The translations under genes were made by a program, and so were the position numbers. Source: JAQVEM01 sp964610315 (GTDB lineage Bacteria; Actinomycetota; Humimicrobiia; Humimicrobiales; Humimicrobiaceae). Taken from it: 64,000 nt of DNA. Under the pieces are notes generated by a model that did no database searches, had not been told where the DNA came from, and worked only from the letters and a program-made list of their open reading frames with translations. The stretch is taken from contig CAZSVM010000011.1 of NCBI GenBank assembly GCA_964610315.1, positions 14,592 through 78,591 of the forward strand. The letters run 5' to 3'. Below, piece by piece: positions 52,095 through 60,773 of this stretch (position 1 is the stretch's first letter; every line of letters starts with the position of its first letter).

Positions 52095-53567
52095 TTATGA
52101 TATTGCCCGGAAATGAATGCCGGTCAGAGAAAAACCAATGGCATAAGGGAAAAGAGAGGGCCGCTTAAAAAGGATCCAGAAAATCAATTTCCAGAAATAG
52201 CATCTGCCTTTCTGCTTTATACCCAGCAACCAGATCGAACCAAGTAATGCTCTTATATGGTACATTCGGATTTTCGGCATTTTTCTTTTTATGGGCCTGT
52301 ATTCCTTTAAAAAAGTTTTAATTCTTTCATAGTAAAACTTTGGAGTATAGATTGTAGATATAACTTTCTTATGACCATTTATAAGCACATTTTTATCCAT
52401 CCTGGGGGTAAAATTTAAAACTCCGGCTTTGGTGTTGTCACCGGTACTCCTCTTGATTAATCTTTTGGTTTCTTTTAACCTCTGATATAGCCTGGTTTTC
52501 GGCAGGGCAGTAAGAAGTCCTACCATGGCAGTAACAATCCCACTCTTCTGGATGAATTCAATCTGGCGCTGGAAAATCGAAACCTTATCGCTGTCGAAAC
52601 CAACAATAAATCCTCCCTGGACTTCCATACCGGTATTTTGGATTATTTTTACCGATTCTATTAGATTTCTGTTTTTATTTTGAAATTTACCGCATTCTTC
52701 CAGACCATCGGAATCGGGTGTTTCGATACCCACAAAAACAGTAGTAAAACCGGCTTCTGCCATTAACTTCATGAGTTCCTTATCATCGGCCAGGTTGATG
52801 GATACCTGAGTATTAAAAGTAAAAGGGTATCTCCTGCTTTTTTGCCATTCTATGATTGCTGGTAAATATCCTTTTTTTAATACGGGTTTATTTCCAATAA
52901 AATTGTCATCTACAAAAAATATACCGGCCCGCCAGCCCCGTTTATACAACGCTTCCAGCTCACTTATCAATTGTTCCCGGCTTTTTATTCTTGGTGTTCT
53001 TCCGTTTAGTTGTACTACATCACAGAATTCACAGTTAAAGGGGCAGCCTCTTGAGAACTGGATACACATCGAATTATAATTCTTGACATTAATTAAATTC
53101 CAGTCAGGTATAGCCGTTTTTTTAATATCCGGAAATTGGTCGCTGGAATAGATTTTTTTGGGTGTGCCGTTTTTTAAATCTTCGATAAACTCCGAGAAAA
53201 TATCTTCTACTTCTCCTAGAAAGATGTGATCCACATCGGCAAATTCTTCCCATCCTGTGGTAAGAAGAGGACCACCTGCCACTACCGGTTTTTTAAATTT
53301 TTTAATTTTATTTATAATCCTTCTGGTCGATTCTTTCTGCACAATCATTGCACTTATGAAAATATAATCCGCCCACTTGATTTGTTCGTCTTTTAATATA
53401 TCGGTATTCATATCCACTAATTTTCTCTCCCAGCTGGCCGGTAGCATCGATCCAACAGTCAGAAGACCAAGGGGAGGAAATGAAGCTTTCTTTCCCAATA
53501 TTTTCAAAACTTTTTTAAAACTCCAGAAGGTTTCCTCATAATCGGGATAAACAAGCAAAATTTTCAT
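52095..53567 (-). CDS. B12-binding-domain radical SAM protein (DUF4070-type)
   Basis: A 490-residue enzyme. The N-terminal ~145 residues resemble a cobalamin-binding domain (ILLVYPDYEET; FISAMIVQKESTRRIINKIKKF; VAGGPLLT; FLGEVEDIFSEFI). The radical SAM motif CPFNCEFC has Cys175, 179 and 182, followed by FFVDDNFIGNK. The C-terminal region with QGGFIVGFDSD and FTPRM is like DUF4070 proteins, which include the hopanoid C-2 methylase HpnP. It may methylate an unactivated carbon; the substrate is unknown. The canonical DxHxxG B12 motif is not visible. Confidence 0.82.
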   Translation of the reverse strand: MKILLVYPDYEETFWSFKKVLKILGKKASFPPLGLLTVGSMLPASWERKLVDMNTDILKDEQIKWADYIFISAMIVQKESTRRIINKIKKFKKPVVAGGPLLTTGWEEFADVDHIFLGEVEDIFSEFIEDLKNGTPKKIYSSDQFPDIKKTAIPDWNLINVKNYNSMCIQFSRGCPFNCEFCDVVQLNGRTPRIKSREQLISELEALYKRGWRAGIFFVDDNFIGNKPVLKKGYLPAIIEWQKSRRYPFTFNTQVSINLADDKELMKLMAEAGFTTVFVGIETPDSDGLEECGKFQNKNRNLIESVKIIQNTGMEVQGGFIVGFDSDKVSIFQRQIEFIQKSGIVTAMVGLLTALPKTRLYQRLKETKRLIKRSTGDNTKAGVLNFTPRMDKNVLINGHKKVISTIYTPKFYYERIKTFLKEYRPIKRKMPKIRMYHIRALLGSIWLLGIKQKGRCYFWKLIFWILFKRPSLFPYAIGFSLTGIHFRAIS

Positions 53568-53752
53568 TATAAATCTTCTCTTTTCTTTTTAACTTCTTCT
53601 TATCTCTTGACAAAATATCTGCCCATTCTGACAGATTGCCTTATTAATGTAAAGTAATATTAATATTTAAAGCCGCTTTGGCTGCTATTATGTCTTAAAC
53701 GACTATTTTGGATTTAAGTTACAAAATATTTTTAAAAGACAGTTTGAATGAT

Positions 53753-54325
53753 TTAAACCTCTTTGCCAATGGAAAAGCCCCTGGCCAGAATTTTGCCGCT
53801 GCCGATATAATTGTGGGTGGCCGGATCAAAGTAAAATGGTTTTAGTTTATTTATATCCGGAAACCCATCGGTGTCAAGTATGGATTCTTCTGCTTTTACA
53901 TCCAGTATCTCACCGATGAATTGGGTATGTACTCCTAAATCGAAACTCTTAAATAATTTACACTCCACAATAAAAGGAAATTCTTTTCCATAAGGAGTAT
54001 CAACCAGGTCACTTTTTACCGGTGTAATATTTGTTTTTAAGAATTTATCATGATTTTTTCCCGAAACAATGCCATAATAATCGGCATTTTTTACCATGTC
54101 TTCGGAAAGTATATTTACGGTGAAGGCTTTTTTCTCCATTATATTACTATAAGTATGCCTTGCTCTTCGCAGGGAAATGGCTACACAGGGTGGTTCGGAA
54201 CAGCATATACCTCCCCAGGCAACAGTCATTAAATCGGGCCTGTTTTCACTGTCGTAAGTCCCGATTACCAGAACAGGGGTAGGGTAAATAATGGTTTTTG
54301 CTCCCAGTGATTTTTTCATGACCAT
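53753..54325 (-). CDS. Flavin reductase-like / flavoredoxin protein
   Basis: A 190-residue FMN-binding split-barrel protein. TPVLVIGTYDSENRPDLMTVAWGG and PPCVAISLRRARHTYSNI are the family start, followed by AFTVNILSEDMVKNADYYGIVSG. The architecture matches flavoredoxins of anaerobes, which carry electrons on FMN. The start is ATG 54325 or ATG 54319, downstream of AAGGAG. Its promoter is divergent from the XRE regulator. Confidence 0.85.
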   Translation of the reverse strand: MVMKKSLGAKTIIYPTPVLVIGTYDSENRPDLMTVAWGGICCSEPPCVAISLRRARHTYSNIMEKKAFTVNILSEDMVKNADYYGIVSGKNHDKFLKTNITPVKSDLVDTPYGKEFPFIVECKLFKSFDLGVHTQFIGEILDVKAEESILDTDGFPDINKLKPFYFDPATHNYIGSGKILARGFSIGKEV

Positions 54326-54430
54326 CGATTCTCCTTTCTTATTTTATGGAAATATTCTAGGCAATATATATTAACTTTACAATATAAAAAAAGAATAGAA
54401 TTAATGAAGGAGTAAAAGAATAAAAAGTTA

Positions 54431-54479
54431 TTGACAATATGTATATAATAGTATACATTATGATTATTTTAATATACAT
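54431..54479 (+). promoter_or_regulatory. Promoter with inverted-repeat operator upstream of the XRE regulator
   Basis: TTGACA (54431-54436) and TACATT (54454-54459) are a -35/-10 pair with a 17-base spacer. ATGTATA-N6-TATACAT (54439-54445 and 54452-54458) is a perfect inverted repeat lying exactly over the spacer and -10, and another TATACAT half-site is at 54473-54479. This is the expected layout for autorepression by the small helix-turn-helix protein encoded 74 bases on. Confidence 0.65.
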
Positions 54480-54532
54480 TTAGTTTACTATTATATATTT
54501 CAAAAAAAATATATTCAGGCGAATTTATATAA

Positions 54533-54757
54533 ATGGTAGAGGGAAAAGATTTAAAACTTAAGAATGATTTAAGAAGATGCCGTTTCGAGCATAATGAAAT
54601 TTCCCAGCAGGAACTGGCAAATGCGGTTGGGGTGACCCGACTTACCATTCATTCCATAGAAAAAGGAAAATTCAATCCTTCCGTATCACTGGCACTAAAA
54701 ATTGCAAATTTCTTTAAAAAATCGGTGGAAGAAATTTTTTATCTTGAAGAAGATTAG
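54533..54757 (+). CDS. Small XRE-family transcriptional regulator
   Basis: A 74-residue protein that is little more than one helix-turn-helix domain: SQQELANAVGVTRLTIHSIEKGKFNPS, then LALKIANFFKKSVEEIFYLEED, typical of the YgzD-like group that pairs with a membrane protein gene. The operator in its promoter suggests autoregulation. The next gene, 19 bases on, encodes an unknown membrane protein that it probably controls. Confidence 0.88.
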   Translation: MVEGKDLKLKNDLRRCRFEHNEISQQELANAVGVTRLTIHSIEKGKFNPSVSLALKIANFFKKSVEEIFYLEED

Positions 54758-54776
54758 ATAAAGGAGCAAAAAATAT

Positions 54777-56030
54777 ATGAAGAGACTATTGAAAATAAGC
54801 AATAATGTCACCCTGGTTCTGGGTTCGGTTTCCATGGCCGGCCTCATATTCACAAACACATTCTTCTTAATGCTCAGGAATATGATCGTTCATATGGGAG
54901 ATGTAGAAAGTTTTATGAATAAGTTTTCCACTCCGGTTGCAGTGGTATATATTATATTTGGTTTTTTCCATCTCTCGGCTATATTTACTTTAATTCTGCA
55001 GCTGAATTTCTTTAAAAGGGATAACTTCCTTCGTGCCTTTTTGTTTTTTATGGGAATTACTTCTTTACTGATGTTATTCGGAGACTTTGCACTAGCCAGT
55101 GATATTTCAAAAGAATATGTTTTTGGGCTGCCCAGCGAGTTTAACATCTTATTTTTAAGTCAGGCACTTCATTTTGTTTTCTATATTCTTATGATTGTCC
55201 TTCTGGTATTAACCAGAAAGCCGTCAGGTAAAGAGAGTGAAGAAATAGTTTTAAAAGACGATTCGATATTTATCAATGCACAATATATCGGGGTTTTGAG
55301 TGGAATTTCCGGTTTGACTCTGATTACGGTTTTTTCTTTATTATATTTGACTGTGTATCGGGTGCCGCCGTGGGCGGTAGGTACTGGAATTATCGTAATA
55401 AGTCTGATAGCGGTAATTCCATATATTCTGATAGTTATTTACTGGCTGGTAATCAAACTCAGGGAAAGGGTAGTTGAGTGGTACGATGAAAAGCAGTATC
55501 ATGATATAACCAGGGCCAGTCTGTTTACTCTGGTAGCATCTATAATAATAATGGCTGCCGTCTTTATAATCCAGCATTTTGCGGATACTTTTAATTTCCT
55601 GAGCGAGATATGGTTTCCTTTTTATGTATTTCTAGTACTGCTGTTATTTTCAACAAGTACTTTATATTTAAATAAAGACCTGGGATTGATTTCCAGGGAA
55701 GGCAGTAATCTGAATAGGGCAAAAAGAAATAAAAACCTGGGACTAACAGTTTTGATAGTCGGTTACTTAACCCTGATATTCTGGCTGCTGGCAATTTTAT
55801 TAAGCGTGGATACGGGTAGGGGTTGGGAAAGCTATACGGCACTGGGTTTTTTCGTGTTACTGCTGGCTTCTTCGGGTATATTATTTTTGCTCAGTTTGAT
55901 TTTTAATATTATAGAGTCTAAGGAAACTAGCCGACTGTCCAAAGGAATGATACTTACTTTAATCAGCTTTCCTCCGGTAGCCTTTTGCTATCTGGCCATA
56001 ATGGTGAAGGTACTAACCGAAGGACATTAA
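54777..56030 (+). CDS. Multi-pass membrane protein of unknown function
   Basis: A 417-residue protein with about ten hydrophobic helices spread over its length and short loops. ATG 54777 follows AAGGAG. I do not recognise a family and see no transporter motifs. Polar loops between helices 4 and 5 (KPSGKESEEIVLKDD) and 8 and 9 (NLNRAKRNKN) are charged. Cotranscription with the XRE regulator suggests regulated expression of a small-molecule exporter or sensor, but this is inference. Confidence 0.7.
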   Translation: MKRLLKISNNVTLVLGSVSMAGLIFTNTFFLMLRNMIVHMGDVESFMNKFSTPVAVVYIIFGFFHLSAIFTLILQLNFFKRDNFLRAFLFFMGITSLLMLFGDFALASDISKEYVFGLPSEFNILFLSQALHFVFYILMIVLLVLTRKPSGKESEEIVLKDDSIFINAQYIGVLSGISGLTLITVFSLLYLTVYRVPPWAVGTGIIVISLIAVIPYILIVIYWLVIKLRERVVEWYDEKQYHDITRASLFTLVASIIIMAAVFIIQHFADTFNFLSEIWFPFYVFLVLLLFSTSTLYLNKDLGLISREGSNLNRAKRNKNLGLTVLIVGYLTLIFWLLAILLSVDTGRGWESYTALGFFVLLLASSGILFLLSLIFNIIESKETSRLSKGMILTLISFPPVAFCYLAIMVKVLTEGH

Positions 56031-56109
56031 GCAGGAGTGCTTTACGAAGTGTTTGATTGAATCTAAAATATAAATATCAGCATAAATAAATAAAAAATAT
56101 CAAACACCA

Positions 56110-56532
56110 ATGGATAATAAAGGGGATAAACAGGAAAGTAAAAATTTTATAAAAAAAGGGCTGATTTACCATAAAAAATCTTTGGGTTATTCATTTAGGT
56201 ATGCATTAAGAGGTATTGTAAGGGTTCTTAGAACCGAAAAAAGTTTCAGGATACAGCTGCTGTGTGGAACTCTGGCCGTCATTGCCGGTTTTTTGCTTCA
56301 TATCTCCTTTACCGAATGGATATTTATTATATTAATAATTTGCATAGTACTCTCTCTGGAAATGATAAATACCGCTTTTGAACTGATAATAGATCTGGTA
56401 ACCGAGGAATATAAGATAATTGCCGAACATATTAAGGATATTGCTGCCGGTGCGGTTCTGGTTGCCTCCCTTATTGCATTCATTGGCGGGATGATAATAT
56501 TTATACCTCATTTTATAGCCCTGTTCCAATAA
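56110..56532 (+). CDS. dgkA: Diacylglycerol kinase / undecaprenol kinase family (DgkA)
   Basis: A 140-residue membrane protein. A basic N-terminal part (SFRYALRGIVRVLRTEKSFR) is followed by three helices and the family signature EMINTAFELIIDLVTE with HIKDIAAGAVLV. In Gram-positive cells the enzyme phosphorylates undecaprenol for cell-wall carriers. The start is ATG 56110 with no clear ribosome-binding site. There is an 80-base gap after the membrane protein gene. Confidence 0.9.
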   Translation: MDNKGDKQESKNFIKKGLIYHKKSLGYSFRYALRGIVRVLRTEKSFRIQLLCGTLAVIAGFLLHISFTEWIFIILIICIVLSLEMINTAFELIIDLVTEEYKIIAEHIKDIAAGAVLVASLIAFIGGMIIFIPHFIALFQ

Positions 56533-56665
56533 TGATAATTTAGGAAAATACTTATAATATATCCCCAAAAATATTTACCATATTCCAGATTTATGGTGAA
56601 ATATATATTTTTTTATATATAATTAGCAGTAATTATTTTAAGTATCGATTAGGTGGGGAAATAAT

Positions 56666-57745
56666 ATGACTGGATCAAACCATTATGATATTGCGGTTAT
56701 ACCGGGAGACGGTACCGGACCTGAAGTGGTAGAGGAAGGTAAAAAAGTTCTTAAGGCTGCCGGGGAAAAATATAACCTGAATTTTGAATTTACCGAATTC
56801 GATTTCGGAGGGGACCGGTATTTGAAAACAGGAGAGACCCTTACCGATTCCGCCATTAGTGAACTGAAAAAATTCAGGGCAATATACCTGGGAGCCATCG
56901 GACATCTGGATGTAGCGCCGGGGATTTTGGAAGTTGGAATTTTACTGAAATTAAGATTTTCTCTGGATCAGTATATAAATTTAAGGCCGGTAAAACTTTA
57001 TCCCGGTGTTGATTGTCCCTTAAAGGACAAAGGACCGGAAGATATAGATTTTGTAGTGGTAAGAGAAAACACCGGTGGACTTTATACCGGTCATGGGGGG
57101 ATAACCAGAAAAAGTACTCCCTATGAAATTGCTACTCAGGTGATGGTTTACGATAGACAGATGGTCAATCGTTGCCTGGAATATGCTTTTAAACTGGCCA
57201 GAGCTAGAAAAGAAGAGGGAAAACCGGGAAAACTTACCTTGGTACACAAAACGAATGTACTGACTCATGTAGGAGATTTATGGTACAGGGCATTTATGGA
57301 AATGGCCGAAAATTTTCCGGATATTAAAACAGATTATAACCATATTGATGCTGCCTGTATGTGGACAGTAAAAAATCCGGAATGGTATGACGTTATGGTT
57401 ACCTCCAATATGTTCGGAGATATAATTACCGACCTGGGAGCAATGATTCAGGGCGGTATGGGAATAGCAGCAGGCGGAAATATAAACCCAGAGGGGACAT
57501 CTATGTTCGAGCCTATAGGAGGATCCGCTCCAAAATATACCGGGAAAAATGTAATCAATCCGCTGGCGGCAATAGAAGCCGGAAGAATGATGTTGAATCA
57601 TCTTGGAGAGAAGGAAGCGGCAAAATCCATTCAAAGAGCAGTAGCTTATACCTGTACCAAAATAAAGAGTTTAAGTGCCGGTAAGATGGGTTATGGTACG
57701 AGTGAAGTAGGAGATATGGTAGCCGGACATATAAGCAGCAGTTAA
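56666..57745 (+). CDS. Isocitrate/isopropylmalate dehydrogenase family (LeuB-like)
   Basis: A 359-residue NAD(P)-dependent beta-decarboxylating dehydrogenase. IPGDGTGPEVV is the start. INLRPVKLYPGV, the FVVVRENTGGLYTG loop, LVHKTNVL and VTSNMFGDIITDLGAMIQGGMG (metal and substrate residues) are all in place. The RENTGGLY sequence fits 3-isopropylmalate or tartrate/homoisocitrate dehydrogenases rather than isocitrate dehydrogenase. No leucine genes lie beside it, so the substrate is open. GGTGGGG precedes ATG 56666. Confidence 0.85.
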   Translation: MTGSNHYDIAVIPGDGTGPEVVEEGKKVLKAAGEKYNLNFEFTEFDFGGDRYLKTGETLTDSAISELKKFRAIYLGAIGHLDVAPGILEVGILLKLRFSLDQYINLRPVKLYPGVDCPLKDKGPEDIDFVVVRENTGGLYTGHGGITRKSTPYEIATQVMVYDRQMVNRCLEYAFKLARARKEEGKPGKLTLVHKTNVLTHVGDLWYRAFMEMAENFPDIKTDYNHIDAACMWTVKNPEWYDVMVTSNMFGDIITDLGAMIQGGMGIAAGGNINPEGTSMFEPIGGSAPKYTGKNVINPLAAIEAGRMMLNHLGEKEAAKSIQRAVAYTCTKIKSLSAGKMGYGTSEVGDMVAGHISSS

Positions 57746-57884
57746 ATACTATTAAGCTAATACTGCTGTTTTCCAGGAATTATAATCTGCCTTAAATATC
57801 TGCCTTAAGATTCAGGTCATCTTTTATTAGTTGTAAAAGAATAAATAATAAAGGGATTTTAGCAGCAAGAATTTTTTAAGTTGA

Positions 57885-59096
57885 CTAGCGGTATATTTTT
57901 TGACTTTTGCTTTCATTAATTAAATCCAGATAATCTTTATTATTAATGTCATACCTCCTGTCTTTCCAGCGTACTCCTCTGCCCAGTTTGGTCTGAAATA
58001 CGGAATTAATACAAATAAGTATTAAATATACCATGGAAAGCGGATGTAAAAAGGTATCCGAAACTCTGCCTTTCAATCTGATGGCCATAATAATTCTCAT
58101 GAGAAGAATAATAAAGATTTGTATGATAATAAGATTTATTACCGCATTGGGCCAGTCAAAAATCAGTATCCCCAAAGGAAATAGAATAAACGGAAACAGG
58201 TATAATGCCGAAATTATTAAAATAACTACTGCCAGGGTGAAAGTGTGGAAATCGAAAGCAGCAAACATAAACTTGGAGAATCCGGTTATAAGTTCACCAA
58301 ACCTTCTATACATTCTGCAGTGAATGTTTTTACTTCCATCGAATATCATAAATTTATATCCGCACCTTTTTACCTGCTTGGATATATGTATATCTTCCAG
58401 AATTTTGGTTCTTATTGACCGGTGGCCGCCAATTTTTTTATAAACTTCTTTCTTGAATAATAGACATTGACCATTGGCGGTAGAAAATAAAGGATTTTTT
58501 GTTTTCTTCATCAAAAGCAGGGGGAACAGACTGAGAATTCCAAAATGAACCCATGTAATTACCATTCTTTCATGCAGGTTAACCATTATTTGTCTGGGAA
58601 TTACCGACAGGCCATCCAGGTTGTTGTGGATAAGGCAGCCGATTATACTGGAGATGGAATTTTTGAAATGCAGTGTATCAGCATCGGTGAAAACCAGATA
58701 TTTCCCTTTTGCATATTTTGACAATTGCCAGCAGGCGTAACTTTTTCCGAGCCATCCTCCTTTTAATGGTTTGCCTACAATTAGTTTTACTCTGCTGTCT
58801 TTTTTTTCCAGTTTCTTAACTATCAAGGGAGTATTGTCGCCGGAATTATCATCCAGTGCCAGTATCTCTATATTGGGATAATCCTGTTTTATGAGGGAGT
58901 TGATGCACCTTTTTATATTGAATTCCTCGTTTCTGGCCGGAATAAGTATGGATACCAGGGGAGGCGATTTTTCGAAATGAGGTGGAAGGGTATAGTTAGC
59001 TATATTTTTGAATAAAATGTTATTAATGACGAAGTTTAACAGGAACAGCGTCAAGATCGATGTAATAATATACTGGTATAACACAAATAAATGCAT
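57885..59096 (-). CDS. Membrane family 2 glycosyltransferase
   Basis: A 403-residue protein. There is a membrane helix at the N-terminus, then a GT-A domain with SILIPARNEEFNIKRCINSL, LALDDNSGDNTPLIV, FTDADTLHF (DxD) and an ILEDIHISKQVKRCGYK acceptor region, followed by three to four C-terminal helices. It resembles carotenoid or hopanoid-type lipid glycosyltransferases. The nearby cyclase-like and B12 radical SAM genes are not adjacent, so no pathway can be claimed. It converges with the LeuB-like gene. Confidence 0.82.
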   Translation of the reverse strand: MHLFVLYQYIITSILTLFLLNFVINNILFKNIANYTLPPHFEKSPPLVSILIPARNEEFNIKRCINSLIKQDYPNIEILALDDNSGDNTPLIVKKLEKKDSRVKLIVGKPLKGGWLGKSYACWQLSKYAKGKYLVFTDADTLHFKNSISSIIGCLIHNNLDGLSVIPRQIMVNLHERMVITWVHFGILSLFPLLLMKKTKNPLFSTANGQCLLFKKEVYKKIGGHRSIRTKILEDIHISKQVKRCGYKFMIFDGSKNIHCRMYRRFGELITGFSKFMFAAFDFHTFTLAVVILIISALYLFPFILFPLGILIFDWPNAVINLIIIQIFIILLMRIIMAIRLKGRVSDTFLHPLSMVYLILICINSVFQTKLGRGVRWKDRRYDINNKDYLDLINESKSQKIYR

Positions 59097-59218
59097 TACA
59101 GTAAAACAAAATTATAAGGCAAAATTATAAAGAAACTAAAATACAATCTTAAGGTATGAATAAAGAAAATACAAGTGGTTTGTAGAAGATTTTCAATCTG
59201 CGGATTTTTATAAAAATA

Positions 59219-60436
59219 CTACTGATATTTTATTAGCTTATTCGAATCTGAAATTTTATGGTAATATTCGCCCGATTCTTTTATTTCTCTCTTCAGGTCA
59301 GGAGAATTAAAATCTACCGAAACCAGGCCGAATCTTCTGGATGGCCCGTGAGCCAGCTCGTAATTGTCAAAAGTGGACCAATGAAAATAACCCTTAACCT
59401 CTATTCCCTCATCGATAGCTTTTTTTATGCAGCTTAAATGATTATAAAGATTTTTGACTCTAAATTTATCATCGCTGGTGCAGGTCCCGTTTTCGGTAAT
59501 AATGATTGGTTTGGAATATTTTTTGTGGAATTTTTTTATAAGATGGTAAATACCCATAGGGTAAATTTCCCACATATCATCGTATTCCAGGCCCAATTCA
59601 TCCAGAGTTTTTCTTCCTTTTTCTTCATAGGAAATAACCAGGTATTTTGAAATTAGTATTCTTCCATAGTAACTAAATCCGATATAATCTACTTTTCCAT
59701 CTCCGGCGAATAACTCATGAATATGCTCAAACATATAATAGTCCAGAAACCACTTTAAAAAATTCTGCCATGGGGATCTTTTCTTCAAGGTTTGAAGAAA
59801 CATACAGGCCTGCGATATTCCCACTTCGATACGGGGATAATTTTTCTTTATATAATCATATACCATCTGGTGAGCTTTACGCATATTATTTAAAACTTTG
59901 TTCCTGAGATAAGGATTAAATCTTCGGGGAGGAAATTCTTTTAAAACATAAGCAAGGTCAGCATAGGCGGCCGGCTCGTTAAAGGTGTTTATGTAATCTA
60001 TGTAATCGGAAAAAATTTCCAGTACTTTCTTTACATAATCGAAATAAAGTTCAACAGACTTTCCGGATGTCCAGCCTCCTTTATCGGTAAACCATAAGGG
60101 ATTGGAAAAATGGTTTAGTACCAGCATAGTCTTTTTGTTATTACTTTTCAGGGTTTTAAATATTTCCATATAGTGGTCTAGTGCCTGGTTATCAAAAGAG
60201 CTGTAAGCTTCCTTTTGTAATTTGGACCAATCCATACTGAAGCGGTAAGCATTTCCCAGGTATAATATATACCGAAGGTCTTCTTTATATTTTCGGTAAT
60301 GATCTATGGCGGTATCCAGTTTTGTTCCGTCGGATCCTATAAAATTTTTCCATTCCGTATCGCCGGCTCCTTCTATTTGAAAGGCTGATGTTGCGGTTCC
60401 AAAGATAAAGTTTTCCGGGAAATTTAAAGAATCCAT
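59219..60436 (-). CDS. Family 1 glycoside hydrolase (beta-glucosidase-like)
   Basis: A 405-residue protein. PENFIFGTATSAFQIEG is the family start. TFNEP places the acid/base Glu154, and ITENGT places the nucleophile Glu315, so both catalytic residues are intact. YRFSMDWSKLQ and GYFHWSTFDNYELAHGPSRRFGL complete the TIM barrel. The usual length is ~445 residues, so several loops are short. There is no signal peptide, so the substrate is imported. Confidence 0.9.
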   Translation of the reverse strand: MDSLNFPENFIFGTATSAFQIEGAGDTEWKNFIGSDGTKLDTAIDHYRKYKEDLRYILYLGNAYRFSMDWSKLQKEAYSSFDNQALDHYMEIFKTLKSNNKKTMLVLNHFSNPLWFTDKGGWTSGKSVELYFDYVKKVLEIFSDYIDYINTFNEPAAYADLAYVLKEFPPRRFNPYLRNKVLNNMRKAHQMVYDYIKKNYPRIEVGISQACMFLQTLKKRSPWQNFLKWFLDYYMFEHIHELFAGDGKVDYIGFSYYGRILISKYLVISYEEKGRKTLDELGLEYDDMWEIYPMGIYHLIKKFHKKYSKPIIITENGTCTSDDKFRVKNLYNHLSCIKKAIDEGIEVKGYFHWSTFDNYELAHGPSRRFGLVSVDFNSPDLKREIKESGEYYHKISDSNKLIKYQ

Positions 60437-60773
60437 ATAATAAAAATAATATATTTTTAGTTAATTATAATATTTCCTTAATTAATTACTTTTTTAAAAA
60501 CGGGTAACTGTGGCCGATGTTTAAGAGTTTAAAAATATAAAATATATTTTAAAGCTAAATTAGAAAAAAATCACCAATTTTATATAAAATTACATTAACT
60601 TAAGATCTTAAATTAGTTTTAACATTTTTAATTTAAAATACCTGAACTTCCTATAAATGAGTATTAAAAGGTATTATAATTTTTAATAAATTATTGCAAT
60701 TCTCCTTGATTTAATAATAATGTATAATATGTTACAAAACCTTTTTTATTAATATAATAAGTGAGGTTATGCT
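60437..60773. other. AT-rich divergent intergenic region
   Basis: About 340 bases between the divergently transcribed glycosidase and lipoprotein genes. It must hold both promoters. A TATAAT at 60723-60728 lies ahead of the lipoprotein gene, but no good -35 is at the right distance. No other structure was seen. Confidence 0.5.

Noticed and set aside
57780..57815. Two copies of ATCTGCCTTAA 14 bases apart
   Set aside because: Only two short copies in a convergent intergenic region with no regulated start beside them; likely chance or a small slip duplication.
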